64,000 nt of DNA from Polynucleobacter asymbioticus QLW-P1DMWA-1 (GTDB lineage Bacteria > Pseudomonadota > Gammaproteobacteria > Burkholderiales > Burkholderiaceae), in the NCBI RefSeq assembly GCF_000016345.1, contig NC_009379.1, positions 1,178,001-1,242,000 on the forward strand. Reading direction: 5' to 3'. Below the pieces are notes generated by a model, which ran no database searches, was not told the origin of the DNA, and worked only from the letters and a program-made list of their open reading frames with translations. The first letter of the stretch is position 1; the number at the start of each line of letters is the position of its first letter. Positions 44,960-54,517 of this stretch are shown piece by piece. Position numbers and translations under genes: made by a program.

Positions 44960-46504
44960 ATGGGACTTTGGGCATTTTATTTTCTGATCAAAATTATTCT
45001 GTTTTATACGGGATATATTAATTTTCATTTCTTCGTCAATCTGGCGTTTGCACTGGCTTTAATTTTTTCTCATGCACGCCCACGGCTTCTTCAAATAAAG
45101 CGATGGGTAGCAATTCCTATTGGCATCATTCTTTTTTACTTCGATAGCCCGTTGCCACCATTGAGAAATATCATTGCCAAGCTGGATCAGTTGCTGGGAT
45201 TTAGCTTTAATTACTATATTGAATTATTGGGACGCATCTTAGATTGGCGGATCCTTGTAGCGTTAGCAGTGTCATTTGTGATCTATTACGCACTATCCAA
45301 AAAAATTCGCATGACGACAATTGCAATGCTGGCTATTTTCAGTGTCCTTTTGCCGTTTCACTCCAATTCCAGCATGCAGGCTTATGACTCAGATGGTCAA
45401 GTGATTGGCATTCCGAGTGATGCAGTGTTGACTGAATCATTAGATGGCTTCTTTGTTGAAGAATCTGGGCGCACCGGCTTTAATCGCTCACAAAAGGCCA
45501 GTGGACAAGCCTTTGATATCTTGGTCATCAACGTTTGCTCACTCGCTTGGGATGACCTGAAATACGTCAAGGAAGAAGATAATCCCCTCTTTAAACGCTT
45601 TCACTATTTATTTACTAGCTTTAATTCAGCTTCCTCTTATAGCGGGCCATCGATCATTCGCTTGTTGCGCGCAAGCCGCGGTCAACAAGATCAAAGAGAT
45701 TTATATAAAAAACCAGTTGAGGACTCTTTACTTTTCAATAATCTCAAAACTGCTGGATTTCAAACGCAGTTCGCCTTAAATCATGATGGTAAGTACGGCG
45801 ATCTTTTACAGGAAATTCGGACTGATGGTGGTCTGAGCGCTCCCCTCTTTGACAATAAACAGGCTACACCTTACTTAAGGGCCTTTGATGGATCGCAGGT
45901 TTACGAAGACTATTCAGTGCTATCTAATTGGTGGGATGCGCGGATGAAGCTACCCGCTGAGCGAGTGGCCCTTTTTTACAATACGATCACCCTGCATGAT
46001 GGTAATCGTGCCCTAGATGGAGCAAGACTAGAAAATAGTGTTGAAACGTATTCTCGTAGACTACATAAGCTACTGGAAGATGTTGATCGCTTCTACACTA
46101 AAGTGAATAACTCCGGCCGCCAAGTAGTGATTGTGTTTATACCGGAGCATGGGGCAGCTATTCGCCGCAATAAGAATGAAATTGTCGGTATGCGGGAGAT
46201 TCCAAGCCCTAATGTCACCAACATCCCGGTTGGGATCATGCTGACCAATAAGTCAGATAGCCCCTTCAAGACAAATAGAATTGATCAACCTACAAGTTAT
46301 TTAGCAACATCAGAATTGATATCAAAGTTTGTTGCCAAACCTCCCTTTGGAGCAAGTACCGGCAACTTAGAGGCTTATTTGAAAGATCTTCCCTCTACCC
46401 GCTTTGTAGCTGAGAATGAAGATTCTGTGATTATGAAATTTGGCGCCTCTTACTACTTCCGCTCCAACGATATCAACTGGAATTTATTTGATACCGGAAA
46501 TTAA
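44960..46504 (+). CDS. bcsG: Cellulose phosphoethanolamine transferase BcsG
   Basis: The 514-residue inner-membrane protein has about five N-terminal helices (1-135) and a periplasmic alkaline-phosphatase-fold domain. The nucleophile serine is in LVINVCSLAWDDL (E. coli BcsG has the same CSLxW motif) and zinc ligands are in IPEHGAAIRR. In E. coli this enzyme moves phosphoethanolamine from phosphatidylethanolamine onto cellulose, leaving diacylglycerol. The E. coli partners BcsE/BcsF are absent here. The stop overlaps the converging TPR gene by 4 bp. Confidence 0.93.
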   Translation: MGLWAFYFLIKIILFYTGYINFHFFVNLAFALALIFSHARPRLLQIKRWVAIPIGIILFYFDSPLPPLRNIIAKLDQLLGFSFNYYIELLGRILDWRILVALAVSFVIYYALSKKIRMTTIAMLAIFSVLLPFHSNSSMQAYDSDGQVIGIPSDAVLTESLDGFFVEESGRTGFNRSQKASGQAFDILVINVCSLAWDDLKYVKEEDNPLFKRFHYLFTSFNSASSYSGPSIIRLLRASRGQQDQRDLYKKPVEDSLLFNNLKTAGFQTQFALNHDGKYGDLLQEIRTDGGLSAPLFDNKQATPYLRAFDGSQVYEDYSVLSNWWDARMKLPAERVALFYNTITLHDGNRALDGARLENSVETYSRRLHKLLEDVDRFYTKVNNSGRQVVIVFIPEHGAAIRRNKNEIVGMREIPSPNVTNIPVGIMLTNKSDSPFKTNRIDQPTSYLATSELISKFVAKPPFGASTGNLEAYLKDLPSTRFVAENEDSVIMKFGASYYFRSNDINWNLFDTGN

Positions 46505-46875
46505 GGTTTAGTCTCTGGCCAAAGCGCTGGGATATCAACTGCTTTTTCAGTGCTGGCAGAATTTCCTAAAGGGTCAAGATAAATTACCTCACCGGTAACG
46601 CTCACTGATGCTCCTTGCTGGGCGATATTGCGGACCACATTGAGATTTGCCTTGATATCAGGACTATTTGGATTTAGACGAAACGCCCTCTCCAAAAGAA
46701 TTAATGCCGTCTCTACATCATTCGCCTGTAATGCGTAAAGAGCCCTTTCGTTTAATTCCCCGGGAAGATAGGGATCAAACTTTGGCGCATTCGGTATAGG
46801 CTGCGCATTGACAGTAAAGCTAAGGCACACAACGAATGCTATAAATATAGAAGAAATGATGGTTCGCTTAGTCAT
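46501..46875 (-). CDS. Small periplasmic TPR-like protein of the cellulose operon
   Basis: A 124-residue protein with a signal peptide (SIFIAFVVCLSFTVNAQ). One clear TPR-type helix pair is LNERALYALQANDVETALIL followed by ERAFRLNPNSPDIKANLNV. The tail after residue 85 is beta- or loop-like (GEVIYLDPLGNS). It lies 11 bp after bcsC, which is itself a TPR protein, so it probably works with BcsC in the periplasm. No family name is recognised. Confidence 0.75.
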   Translation of the reverse strand: MTKRTIISSIFIAFVVCLSFTVNAQPIPNAPKFDPYLPGELNERALYALQANDVETALILLERAFRLNPNSPDIKANLNVVRNIAQQGASVSVTGEVIYLDPLGNSASTEKAVDIPALWPETKP

Positions 46876-46886
46876 ATTTTTCTATA

Positions 46887-49800
46887 TCAAAAATGCGACG
46901 TTGGAATAACAGGTTGAGTCTGTAAAGGCACTGGGTGGGGTGCGGTCTCATCGAGAGCAATACGAACATACAAGACAAAGCTATTAGGCGCATAGTAAGG
47001 CGAGCGTTCCAACTTCAGGCGGTTACCTACAAATACAGATGGGGTAAGTTGATACTCCCAAGCAGCTAAGAGAGAATAGGCGCTACCTGGGCCAGAACTG
47101 GCGGAGTAATACTGAGGCACTCCTCCATTGTTAGCATTTGCAGCATTTTGATAAGCTTGATTAGTCGGAAAATATGGCGCTGCATCTGTGCGAGACCAAT
47201 TGGTGGATACCGACCCGCTCAAGACATAAGAGAGGCGTGCAAAACGTTGGGACCAACTCAAGGGTAAAGTTGCTGAGCGGTAACTCTGTGGGCTGTAATA
47301 ACCACCCTGCCCATAAGTAAACTCTCCCGAATTTTGCTTGAAGCCCCACAGCATTCCAGTAAGACCACTTGTAAGTTGGCGATCCGTTTCATTGATGATG
47401 CGCCAGTTAAGTCCAGCCATAAATTGGTTGTCACTATTACTTTGCACATTGGTTCCGGTAAGGCTACGTGCTCTATAGAAAGCCCAGCCCCCAAGCGTTT
47501 CACCTTGATCCAAACTCATACTAAGAGTTCCGCCAGTAGCGACCATTCCGCCCCAGATATTTCCGGTGACAGGATCACGCGCTCCTGCATAAGAGAGCAT
47601 CGTGCTCGTCATGGGCCGTCGCGATAGCTCTAATGAAACACCTAAGGGTCCAAAATCGCCTTTTTGCTTTATTCCGCCGATCCAGTTTTGCGTCAAGAAT
47701 CCAAGCGGCGTTGTGCCTATGTCAGCCTTAAAGTTTTGCTTCTCATAACCTACGTTAAGTGCTGTACCTGAGGCAGATTGATTGGAGAATGAGGTAGGGC
47801 AGCTAGCTCCACAAGCCGCTAATGTGCCAAAAGTAGTATTGCCTGCAGCAATGGTTCCAGCATTAATGTTGACTTGATCAGCGCGGAAGGTCATTCTTTC
47901 ATCAGAGCGCAATGGCATCCTCCATTCCAAAGGAATCTCGCTGGCCCTGTATTGGGACTGACCAGGCGTTCCGTTCAACGAAAGATAGTCAACTGCTCCA
48001 TCAATCCAATTGGTCCGCAAATCCAGCATGTCCGCCATTTGCTTATATTGATAAGCGCTGCCAGATGCGACTGCCGAGGGCTCCAACACTGGTGGCTCAA
48101 TGTGAAATACCGAAACACCCTCTTTTAAGTTTGTGGTGGTATTCGCATTGCTATTCATAGTCAGCGATTGCGCAGAAGAGTTAGTTGGCTTGAGTGTCGA
48201 TAGGCTCCGGTAATTAGAAAGAGGCACTGGCGATAAGGCTAAAGCGCGCTGCTCAATATCAATTGCCTTATCTAGATAACCTTCCCTTCTTTGTATCTGG
48301 CTATCGAGATACATCATTTTGTAATTATTCGGGGAAGACGTCATCAAAGGCTGCAAAAGCTGATTGGCTTCTTTAATATCGCCAGAACGAATCATCACAT
48401 TGATATCTTGTAGCTCGGAGGCCTGCTTTAAATCTGCAAAATCTTGTATCTGTCCAGGGTTTAATTTTTGACTAGCAAGATACTGCATCTGTTTTTTAAA
48501 GGCATCACCTTCATCATTGTTGAATAAGTAATTGGCATAACGTAAATGCCAATTTATAGAAAGTATTTTGTTTTGCTCCTGAATTTTTGCAAAAAGAGCA
48601 TCGCCTTGTTCACGCTTACCAATCGACGCCCAAGATGTTCCTACTGATGCAGAGAGATCCGGGTCATTGGATACCTCGGCCTCAAGTGAGGTGAGGCGAG
48701 CAGCTGCCTCATCCTGCTTACCTTGGGCATTGAGTATATTTACCTGAGCCAATTGCAGATCTAGCCAAACACTTCTTTGAAAGCGGCTGATTTTGGGCGT
48801 TCTATCGGCCAAAGGAATCTGTTCTAGGACTTTCAAGGCAGCCTGATTTTGATCTAAACCCGACAAATACAGTGAATAGGCATATAAACCCTCAACATTA
48901 TTGGGATGTTTTTTGACAAACTGATCAAACAACGCAATTCCATCTTTAGGGTGATTTATTTTGGCGTACAGGCGCGCTAAATCGAGTCGTAACCATACGT
49001 CGTCTGGCTCAAGCTCTACAGCCTTATTTAATAAAGCAATGGCTGTATTGGTATCACCCGCTTTTAAAGCCTGTCGAATTTCATAATCGAGATCGATACG
49101 AGCATATTTACCCTTCTCTTCACCAGTCAGGGGTGCTTTGCGAAGTTGTTCCAAGACTGGTTTGAGCTCATCATCTCTTTCTAGTCGATTTAAGACATCC
49201 GCATAAGTTAAACGTAATGAGGCATTTGCCAGGGCGGGTTTTGCCAAACTCGCTTTCAGCAATAGCAATGCCTCTTCAGACTGATCAATACTGAGTAAGT
49301 AAAGGACGTTTGCGTTAATCATCTCTGAATCATTAGGGGCCAGCCTGAGACCCTCCTTCATCAAGCTAAGACCCTTATCTTGCAAACCCCCATCCTCATA
49401 TTCACCTGCTAACTTAAACCGTAGCCAAGGATTTAGTGGCTCAAGCTTCAATGACTGCAGAAGATATGCAATTGCTTCATCACGCTGGCCTTTAGCAATG
49501 AAGTCATCGGCTTGCGCGCTCAATATTTTGACCCGTAGGTAGTCGTAACGCTTACCTTCAGGACTATTTTGAGGTGCTTGAGCATTAATCAGGGCTAAAG
49601 CTTCTTTTTGTTTGCCGCTATCAATTAATAGTTGCACTAGGCCCCGAATAGCAATGCCGTTGTCCGCCTCGATGTTCAACGCTTCACGAAATTGCTTCTC
49701 TGCTTCGCGAGAATTACCCCGATCATCCTCAATGGTTCCTAGGACTGCAATCGCCTCGGCACCCTGAGGCTCAAGAGCAATCGCTGCCCGAATCTTTTCA

Positions 49801-50702
49801 AGTGCTAGCGGAAAGTTCTTTTTATCTCGAGCCTCTTCAGCTTGATGTATCTGCATCCAATATTGACTGGTAGAGATCAAACTTTTCCACTTACCGCTAT
49901 TTTCGGGATTCAGCGTCAATGCTTTTTGATAGTATGTAATAGCTTCTTCGTAGCGACCTTGCCGCATCCGAATTACGCCCATGCCGCCCAAGGCAAGATA
50001 ATCATTTGGTAGCGCTTTAAGCGTGTCCTGCAAAGGCTGCTCTGCTGCTGCAATATCGCCTTTATCCAGAAGATCTAATCCCACTTGGCGACGGCGTAAC
50101 AAGGGATCATTAGCAATTCGATTGCGTTCCAGTAAAACTTCTTTTTCTGCTTGCCAACGCCCTGTAATTTCTTGATTGTGGGGATCAATCCTTAAGTAAT
50201 CTTCATAATAAGGAATAAGGTCGGTTCCAGGCTCTTGGGCATTGAGCGCCTCCCGCCAAACTTGAAGCACACGCTGCTTATCTACTTTGCGTACGTTATA
50301 TAGAGCGGCAAGGTTACTAAACGCCTCGTCACGGGTTGCTTTTTTCGAGCCTAGCAATGCATCCAAGGCCAAGGCGTATTGCACATTCTTCCGATCGGAC
50401 TTAACAAGCACCTCTAAGCCTGCACGAGCCTCATCCCAACCCCCAGGAGTACTAGCAATAATTCGGTAATACCCCACAGCCAAATCCCCATCAGGCGGTC
50501 CTTTAGGAAACTTCTCTTTTAGGAGTGCATGAGCCTCGGCTGGTTTTCCACTTTTGAGAAGGATGGTTGCCTGTGTCAGTGTGCGACGGGCCTCCATATT
50601 CTCTTGCCTACTCAAACCATCGTCAGCAGCCAAAGCACTACCAGCCCACAAGCAAATCAGCAAGGCAAGACTAAAGCGAGATAGTTTGGCTATAGGTTTC
50701 AA
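46887..50702 (-). CDS. bcsC: Cellulose synthase export subunit BcsC
   Basis: The 1271-residue outer-membrane exporter has a signal peptide (LALLICLWAGSALA). An array of TPR repeats covers about 35-850; the best units are NDYLALGGMGVIRMRQGRYE and PDDVWLRLDLARLYAKINHP. The C-terminal BcsC-type beta-barrel (about 950-1271) has FKADIGTTPLGFLTQNWIGG and a SYRSATLPLSWSQRFARLSY segment. In the family the TPR part lies in the periplasm and the barrel passes the glucan. It starts 4 bp after bcsA. The length is in the normal range. Confidence 0.94.
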   Translation of the reverse strand: MKPIAKLSRFSLALLICLWAGSALAADDGLSRQENMEARRTLTQATILLKSGKPAEAHALLKEKFPKGPPDGDLAVGYYRIIASTPGGWDEARAGLEVLVKSDRKNVQYALALDALLGSKKATRDEAFSNLAALYNVRKVDKQRVLQVWREALNAQEPGTDLIPYYEDYLRIDPHNQEITGRWQAEKEVLLERNRIANDPLLRRRQVGLDLLDKGDIAAAEQPLQDTLKALPNDYLALGGMGVIRMRQGRYEEAITYYQKALTLNPENSGKWKSLISTSQYWMQIHQAEEARDKKNFPLALEKIRAAIALEPQGAEAIAVLGTIEDDRGNSREAEKQFREALNIEADNGIAIRGLVQLLIDSGKQKEALALINAQAPQNSPEGKRYDYLRVKILSAQADDFIAKGQRDEAIAYLLQSLKLEPLNPWLRFKLAGEYEDGGLQDKGLSLMKEGLRLAPNDSEMINANVLYLLSIDQSEEALLLLKASLAKPALANASLRLTYADVLNRLERDDELKPVLEQLRKAPLTGEEKGKYARIDLDYEIRQALKAGDTNTAIALLNKAVELEPDDVWLRLDLARLYAKINHPKDGIALFDQFVKKHPNNVEGLYAYSLYLSGLDQNQAALKVLEQIPLADRTPKISRFQRSVWLDLQLAQVNILNAQGKQDEAAARLTSLEAEVSNDPDLSASVGTSWASIGKREQGDALFAKIQEQNKILSINWHLRYANYLFNNDEGDAFKKQMQYLASQKLNPGQIQDFADLKQASELQDINVMIRSGDIKEANQLLQPLMTSSPNNYKMMYLDSQIQRREGYLDKAIDIEQRALALSPVPLSNYRSLSTLKPTNSSAQSLTMNSNANTTTNLKEGVSVFHIEPPVLEPSAVASGSAYQYKQMADMLDLRTNWIDGAVDYLSLNGTPGQSQYRASEIPLEWRMPLRSDERMTFRADQVNINAGTIAAGNTTFGTLAACGASCPTSFSNQSASGTALNVGYEKQNFKADIGTTPLGFLTQNWIGGIKQKGDFGPLGVSLELSRRPMTSTMLSYAGARDPVTGNIWGGMVATGGTLSMSLDQGETLGGWAFYRARSLTGTNVQSNSDNQFMAGLNWRIINETDRQLTSGLTGMLWGFKQNSGEFTYGQGGYYSPQSYRSATLPLSWSQRFARLSYVLSGSVSTNWSRTDAAPYFPTNQAYQNAANANNGGVPQYYSASSGPGSAYSLLAAWEYQLTPSVFVGNRLKLERSPYYAPNSFVLYVRIALDETAPHPVPLQTQPVIPTSHF

Positions 50703-50706
50703 AGAA

Positions 50707-53436
50707 TTACTTCGCTATCTCTTTTTTTAACTCGGCATGCTGCTTTCGATCGTCTGTAACTTCTCCGATAAAGAAGAGATACGACAGAATTCTTCTCAGA
50801 TTGCTTACAGCTAAGGCAAAGACCATCTTAGTTCCCTGCCCATAAACAAAGCTTACGATTTTAAAGAAGTTACTGTTATCTACAATAAATTCAGCGCCGA
50901 GAATCACTTCATCACCATCTTTAATGACGCGCCTAATGATGCAATCCATACGATGCTCACGACGCGTGACTCCACGCACTGAAATTTCTACTAATTCATT
51001 ATCATGAATAGAAAATGGCAAGCCCACCTTAACTCCAACGCCAGTAAGAGAAATATCAAATCCCCAACCCACTAAAGTTGCATCTAGTTTCGGGAAATAA
51101 ATTGTCATTTTTTCACCGGCACGTAAGCGTGGAAACTTACGTGCCTCCTGATGGTCAGCCAGGCTAATTGTATAAACAATTGCCAGGTAAAGTAAGTAGA
51201 TTGTCCAACTAGCCACGCCCGTAATCGCATAGAACCAAACATAAGGGTTAAATAGCATCACTATGAATTTGCCAACACTCTTGGCAATATAAGTGAAGTA
51301 TCCCGCTGAATTTTCTCGGACAGCCTTTAAACCTAATTTTGTTAATAAATATAGCTGTAATTTGGATTGCTTGAGTTCCGCACTTTCATCCCATACCCTT
51401 TGCCAACGACCGCTATCTCCGTAAACATAAGCAATAGCTTCGGGGCTGGCAATTTTCTCTGGGGGAAATTGGGTGCCACAGAAAAAATGATCGCCCTCTT
51501 TTTGCATACGAACAATCGTCGCTGTAAATTGATATGCATTCCCATAACTGTCAGCTGCATCTAAAGTAACTTGATCACCCGCTTTAAGCTCAGTTGATAG
51601 AGGTAATTTGAAACCAATTCCACCAGCAGAAATGTCAACAACCTCAACAGACACTTGATCAGAACTACCTAGGGCCTTGACGAGGACGGTACCGCCGCCG
51701 CTAATTCGGTAATAAGCACGAATCTGACGCTTCTCCCAGAAAGCCCCAAGAGACATTAGACCAAGCCATATATTGATACAACACCAAATTGCAGTGATGA
51801 TGATGTTTTCATGCCATATCGGCTCTAAATTCCAGCGAATTGCCGCGATGGCAATAGAAATGCCGTTAATGGTGATTAAAACGAATAAAGGAAAAGCATC
51901 CCAACTCAACTGCTCTTTCTCAAGAGTCTTCCCTTTGGGGGTTACCAAAAACTTTTGCTTCCAAGGGTTTAATAAGACTGGCATCAACTCCCGAATCATT
52001 CTGAAGCCTTTAACAGTTTCGTAGATCTCTGAGAAGAATATTTGGCGCGAACCAGCAAAGAAATAAGAGATCACCACCAAAATACTTAAGGCATAAGGAA
52101 CCGTGAAATCTACCATTTCATGCCAATTGGCCGCATATACATTCAGACCCAATATTAAGAAAGCAGATGGGGCCAAGAAGAAGATGTAGCGAGCAAAGCC
52201 AAATAACCAAGAATAGGAGGAGGCAAAGTAGGCGAGCCGCTGAGGAAGACTGAGCCCCCTCATAAATAAGGGGTTGTAATGCATAAGCACTTGTAACATC
52301 CCCTTGGCCCAACGTGAATGTTGAGTTAAATAGTCCGAAGGGGTCTCAGGAGAAAGCCCACAAATCATTGGCTTGTTGATATAACTACTGTTATAGCCAT
52401 GTGCATGCAGGATGAGTGAAGTTTCACAATCCTCCGTAATTGTCTTAATGGCTATACCGCCTACTTCCATGAGGCATGATCTTCTCAATACTGCTGCAGA
52501 ACCACAAAAGAAAGCAGCATTCCAAAAATTCATGGCCGGCTGAATTTTTCTATAAAACATTTCACTTTCATCGGGGCGATTAGAGATGCCGGTAATCACA
52601 TTGTTGACTGGCGTCTCGTTGATAAAGAAATGCGGAGTCTGAACCAAGAACATCTTAGGATCACTTAAAAACTGCCCTACTGTGTTTTGGAGGATATCTT
52701 TAGTAGGCACCTGATCACAATCCAAAATGAGAATTAAATCTCCTCTGGTATGTTGCAGGGCATGATTTATGTTTCCAGCTTTGGCTTTCTGGTTAGTTTC
52801 TCGAGTGAGGTAATGTACCCCAAGAGTTTTGGCAAGTCTTCTTAAGCTATAGTGGCGACGCCAAGCTTTGGCACCAGATTCCTTGCTTCGTCGTTTGGCG
52901 TGAGTACCCCCATCGTCCAATATATAAATATTGAGCTTATTTTTAGGGTAGTTAATTTGGGTAGCTGCCGTCACCGTCATACGGACGATTGCCTCTGATT
53001 CATCATAGGTAGGAATAAAGATGTCCACTGTTGGCAACAATGATTCTTCTTTGGACAAGGGAATGATGTCGTCTGATATCGGGGAGAAATTGACAAACAT
53101 GTCCAGCAAAAACAGGGTGAACCCATACAGCTCAGCCAGAAACAGTAAGGCCATACCAATAAAGTCAAAGAAGCCGGTATATATCAAGGTGTCAAAGATG
53201 CGCCATGCGATGTAGCGGCAACTAACAAATAATGCTAGAACGATAAAAATTGAGCGCCAAGGTTGGTTACGAAAATGCTTTACCTTGGACATCAAATAAA
53301 TAATGAAAAAAGAACCCCAGCCAAGATATAACTGGCCACCAAAATTGAGTAGCTCTTCAGAAAAATAGATAGTTAAGCAAATACCTATTGCAAATAAGAA
53401 AAGGCTAGCATTGATTTTTGAATGGCGATCTTGCAT
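50707..53436 (-). CDS. bcsA: Cellulose synthase catalytic subunit BcsA with two PilZ domains
   Basis: The 909-residue processive GT2 enzyme uses UDP-glucose. Substrate and catalytic motifs are DDG (174-176), DCD (239-241), TED (334-336) and QHSRW (372-376), with membrane helices before and after. A first PilZ domain follows with RAYYR (573-577) and DISAGG (601-606). After another membrane segment (about 735-760) comes a second PilZ domain with RKFPR (766-770) and DISLTG (794-799). Both have complete c-di-GMP-binding motifs. Ordinary BcsA has one PilZ and about 700-870 residues. No bcsB is adjacent. Confidence 0.95.
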   Translation of the reverse strand: MQDRHSKINASLFLFAIGICLTIYFSEELLNFGGQLYLGWGSFFIIYLMSKVKHFRNQPWRSIFIVLALFVSCRYIAWRIFDTLIYTGFFDFIGMALLFLAELYGFTLFLLDMFVNFSPISDDIIPLSKEESLLPTVDIFIPTYDESEAIVRMTVTAATQINYPKNKLNIYILDDGGTHAKRRSKESGAKAWRRHYSLRRLAKTLGVHYLTRETNQKAKAGNINHALQHTRGDLILILDCDQVPTKDILQNTVGQFLSDPKMFLVQTPHFFINETPVNNVITGISNRPDESEMFYRKIQPAMNFWNAAFFCGSAAVLRRSCLMEVGGIAIKTITEDCETSLILHAHGYNSSYINKPMICGLSPETPSDYLTQHSRWAKGMLQVLMHYNPLFMRGLSLPQRLAYFASSYSWLFGFARYIFFLAPSAFLILGLNVYAANWHEMVDFTVPYALSILVVISYFFAGSRQIFFSEIYETVKGFRMIRELMPVLLNPWKQKFLVTPKGKTLEKEQLSWDAFPLFVLITINGISIAIAAIRWNLEPIWHENIIITAIWCCINIWLGLMSLGAFWEKRQIRAYYRISGGGTVLVKALGSSDQVSVEVVDISAGGIGFKLPLSTELKAGDQVTLDAADSYGNAYQFTATIVRMQKEGDHFFCGTQFPPEKIASPEAIAYVYGDSGRWQRVWDESAELKQSKLQLYLLTKLGLKAVRENSAGYFTYIAKSVGKFIVMLFNPYVWFYAITGVASWTIYLLYLAIVYTISLADHQEARKFPRLRAGEKMTIYFPKLDATLVGWGFDISLTGVGVKVGLPFSIHDNELVEISVRGVTRREHRMDCIIRRVIKDGDEVILGAEFIVDNSNFFKIVSFVYGQGTKMVFALAVSNLRRILSYLFFIGEVTDDRKQHAELKKEIAK

Positions 53437-53442
53437 CTGCTT

Positions 53443-54144
53443 TTACCGATATATCAACTGAACGAAATACAGCCACATTGGCTCGATGCCTACAGTCATC
53501 ACTAGCACAGCAAAAAAGAGCAACAAAACTGTAAATACCAGCTTGAGACCAAAAGAACGAATTGGCTGGATATCTAAATCAACAATATTGGGGTCCAGCT
53601 TTAATTTACCTAACTCCACTTCCGTAGGATTCCAGTAAACCTCAAACGCATTCAAGGCCCAATCTTCACCGGTACGAATCAATTGCCGACTGAATCGACA
53701 CTGTAAGGACTCGCGATCTGATAAAGCATTTAAAGCCCCTTCTGATAAATAAAGCTCGCCCACTCCAGCAGACTCAGCTAAAAAACTAGCTAACTCGACC
53801 GAACGCTCATCTTCCCTTAAGTTAGTAAAGGGATTGGTATAAGAAACAATCCCAATAGTGACCAGATTGATGGGGGCTAAATAATTTTTTGCGTTTAATG
53901 CATCCAACTCTTTTTGAATGGCAATAGAAGCATTTAAGGCATCACCCGAGCTCGAAAAGGTGTAAATCGTTTTTGCAGGTGCACTTTTTAGTGGAAATCC
54001 ATGGAATTTCTGCGTAGTTTGTTTGATGAGCCCCAAGATCGCATCAATAGGTGTATCACCAGAGCCTGCACCTAGGGGCAATCGATCGCCTTCCTCAAAT
54101 CGAGAAATGCGATGTACTTGAAAGGCAGCTAAAAACTCACTCAT
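53443..54144 (-). CDS. Degenerate class III nucleotide-cyclase-like domain with C-terminal membrane helix
   Basis: In this 233-residue protein, residues about 60-185 follow the class III adenylate/guanylate cyclase layout. TFSSSGDALNASIAIQKELD matches the usual 'F.s..DAl.aAl.iq..l', INLVTIGIVSY the 'lrigih.G' strand, SVELASFLAESAGVGELYLS the 'N.AaRl..lA..gei.vS' helix, and DWALNAFEVYW the C-terminal strand. The metal-binding aspartates of active cyclases are not seen, so it is probably catalytically dead and may bind a ligand. One membrane helix (about 203-225) ends the protein. It shares one base with dgkA and lies 6 bp before bcsA. Confidence 0.65.
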   Translation of the reverse strand: MSEFLAAFQVHRISRFEEGDRLPLGAGSGDTPIDAILGLIKQTTQKFHGFPLKSAPAKTIYTFSSSGDALNASIAIQKELDALNAKNYLAPINLVTIGIVSYTNPFTNLREDERSVELASFLAESAGVGELYLSEGALNALSDRESLQCRFSRQLIRTGEDWALNAFEVYWNPTEVELGKLKLDPNIVDLDIQPIRSFGLKLVFTVLLLFFAVLVMTVGIEPMWLYFVQLIYR

Positions 54145-54488
54145 TAAAAGAATGGCGATAAGTACCGAATAAAGATTAAAACAATGGCTAGCACAATAAT
54201 CATGACTGCTGCGGCACCCAAATCCTTGATCTTCTTAATCTCGGGATGCTCATCCAAGGTAATCAGATCACAAGTTTTCTCAATGGATGTGTTTAAGGCC
54301 TCAACTGCCAAGAGAACCAAAGATAAAACTGCAATTAAAACGGTATAAACATTAGGCTTGTAGCAGAAAAATCCAATAGCTATGAAAACTAGAAACAACT
54401 CTCTCTTAGCAGAATTTTCCTTAATTAACTCTTTTATTCCATTAATAGCATTACTAGTTGCTGCGAATAAGTTTTTATTTTTTTGCAT
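54144..54488 (-). CDS. dgkA: Diacylglycerol kinase
   Basis: The 114-residue membrane enzyme phosphorylates diacylglycerol to phosphatidic acid. It has an N-terminal amphipathic region (ATSNAINGIKELIKENSAKR), three membrane helices, and the DgkA signature EALNTSIEKTCDLI followed by KKIKDLGAAAVMI. All key acidic and lysine positions appear intact. Its place inside the cellulose operon is functionally suggestive, because BcsG would generate diacylglycerol. Its stop overlaps the next gene by one base (TAATG). Confidence 0.93.
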   Translation of the reverse strand: MQKNKNLFAATSNAINGIKELIKENSAKRELFLVFIAIGFFCYKPNVYTVLIAVLSLVLLAVEALNTSIEKTCDLITLDEHPEIKKIKDLGAAAVMIIVLAIVLIFIRYLSPFF

Positions 54489-54517
54489 TACTTTCCAATA
54501 ATTAATCGGCTAAACAA

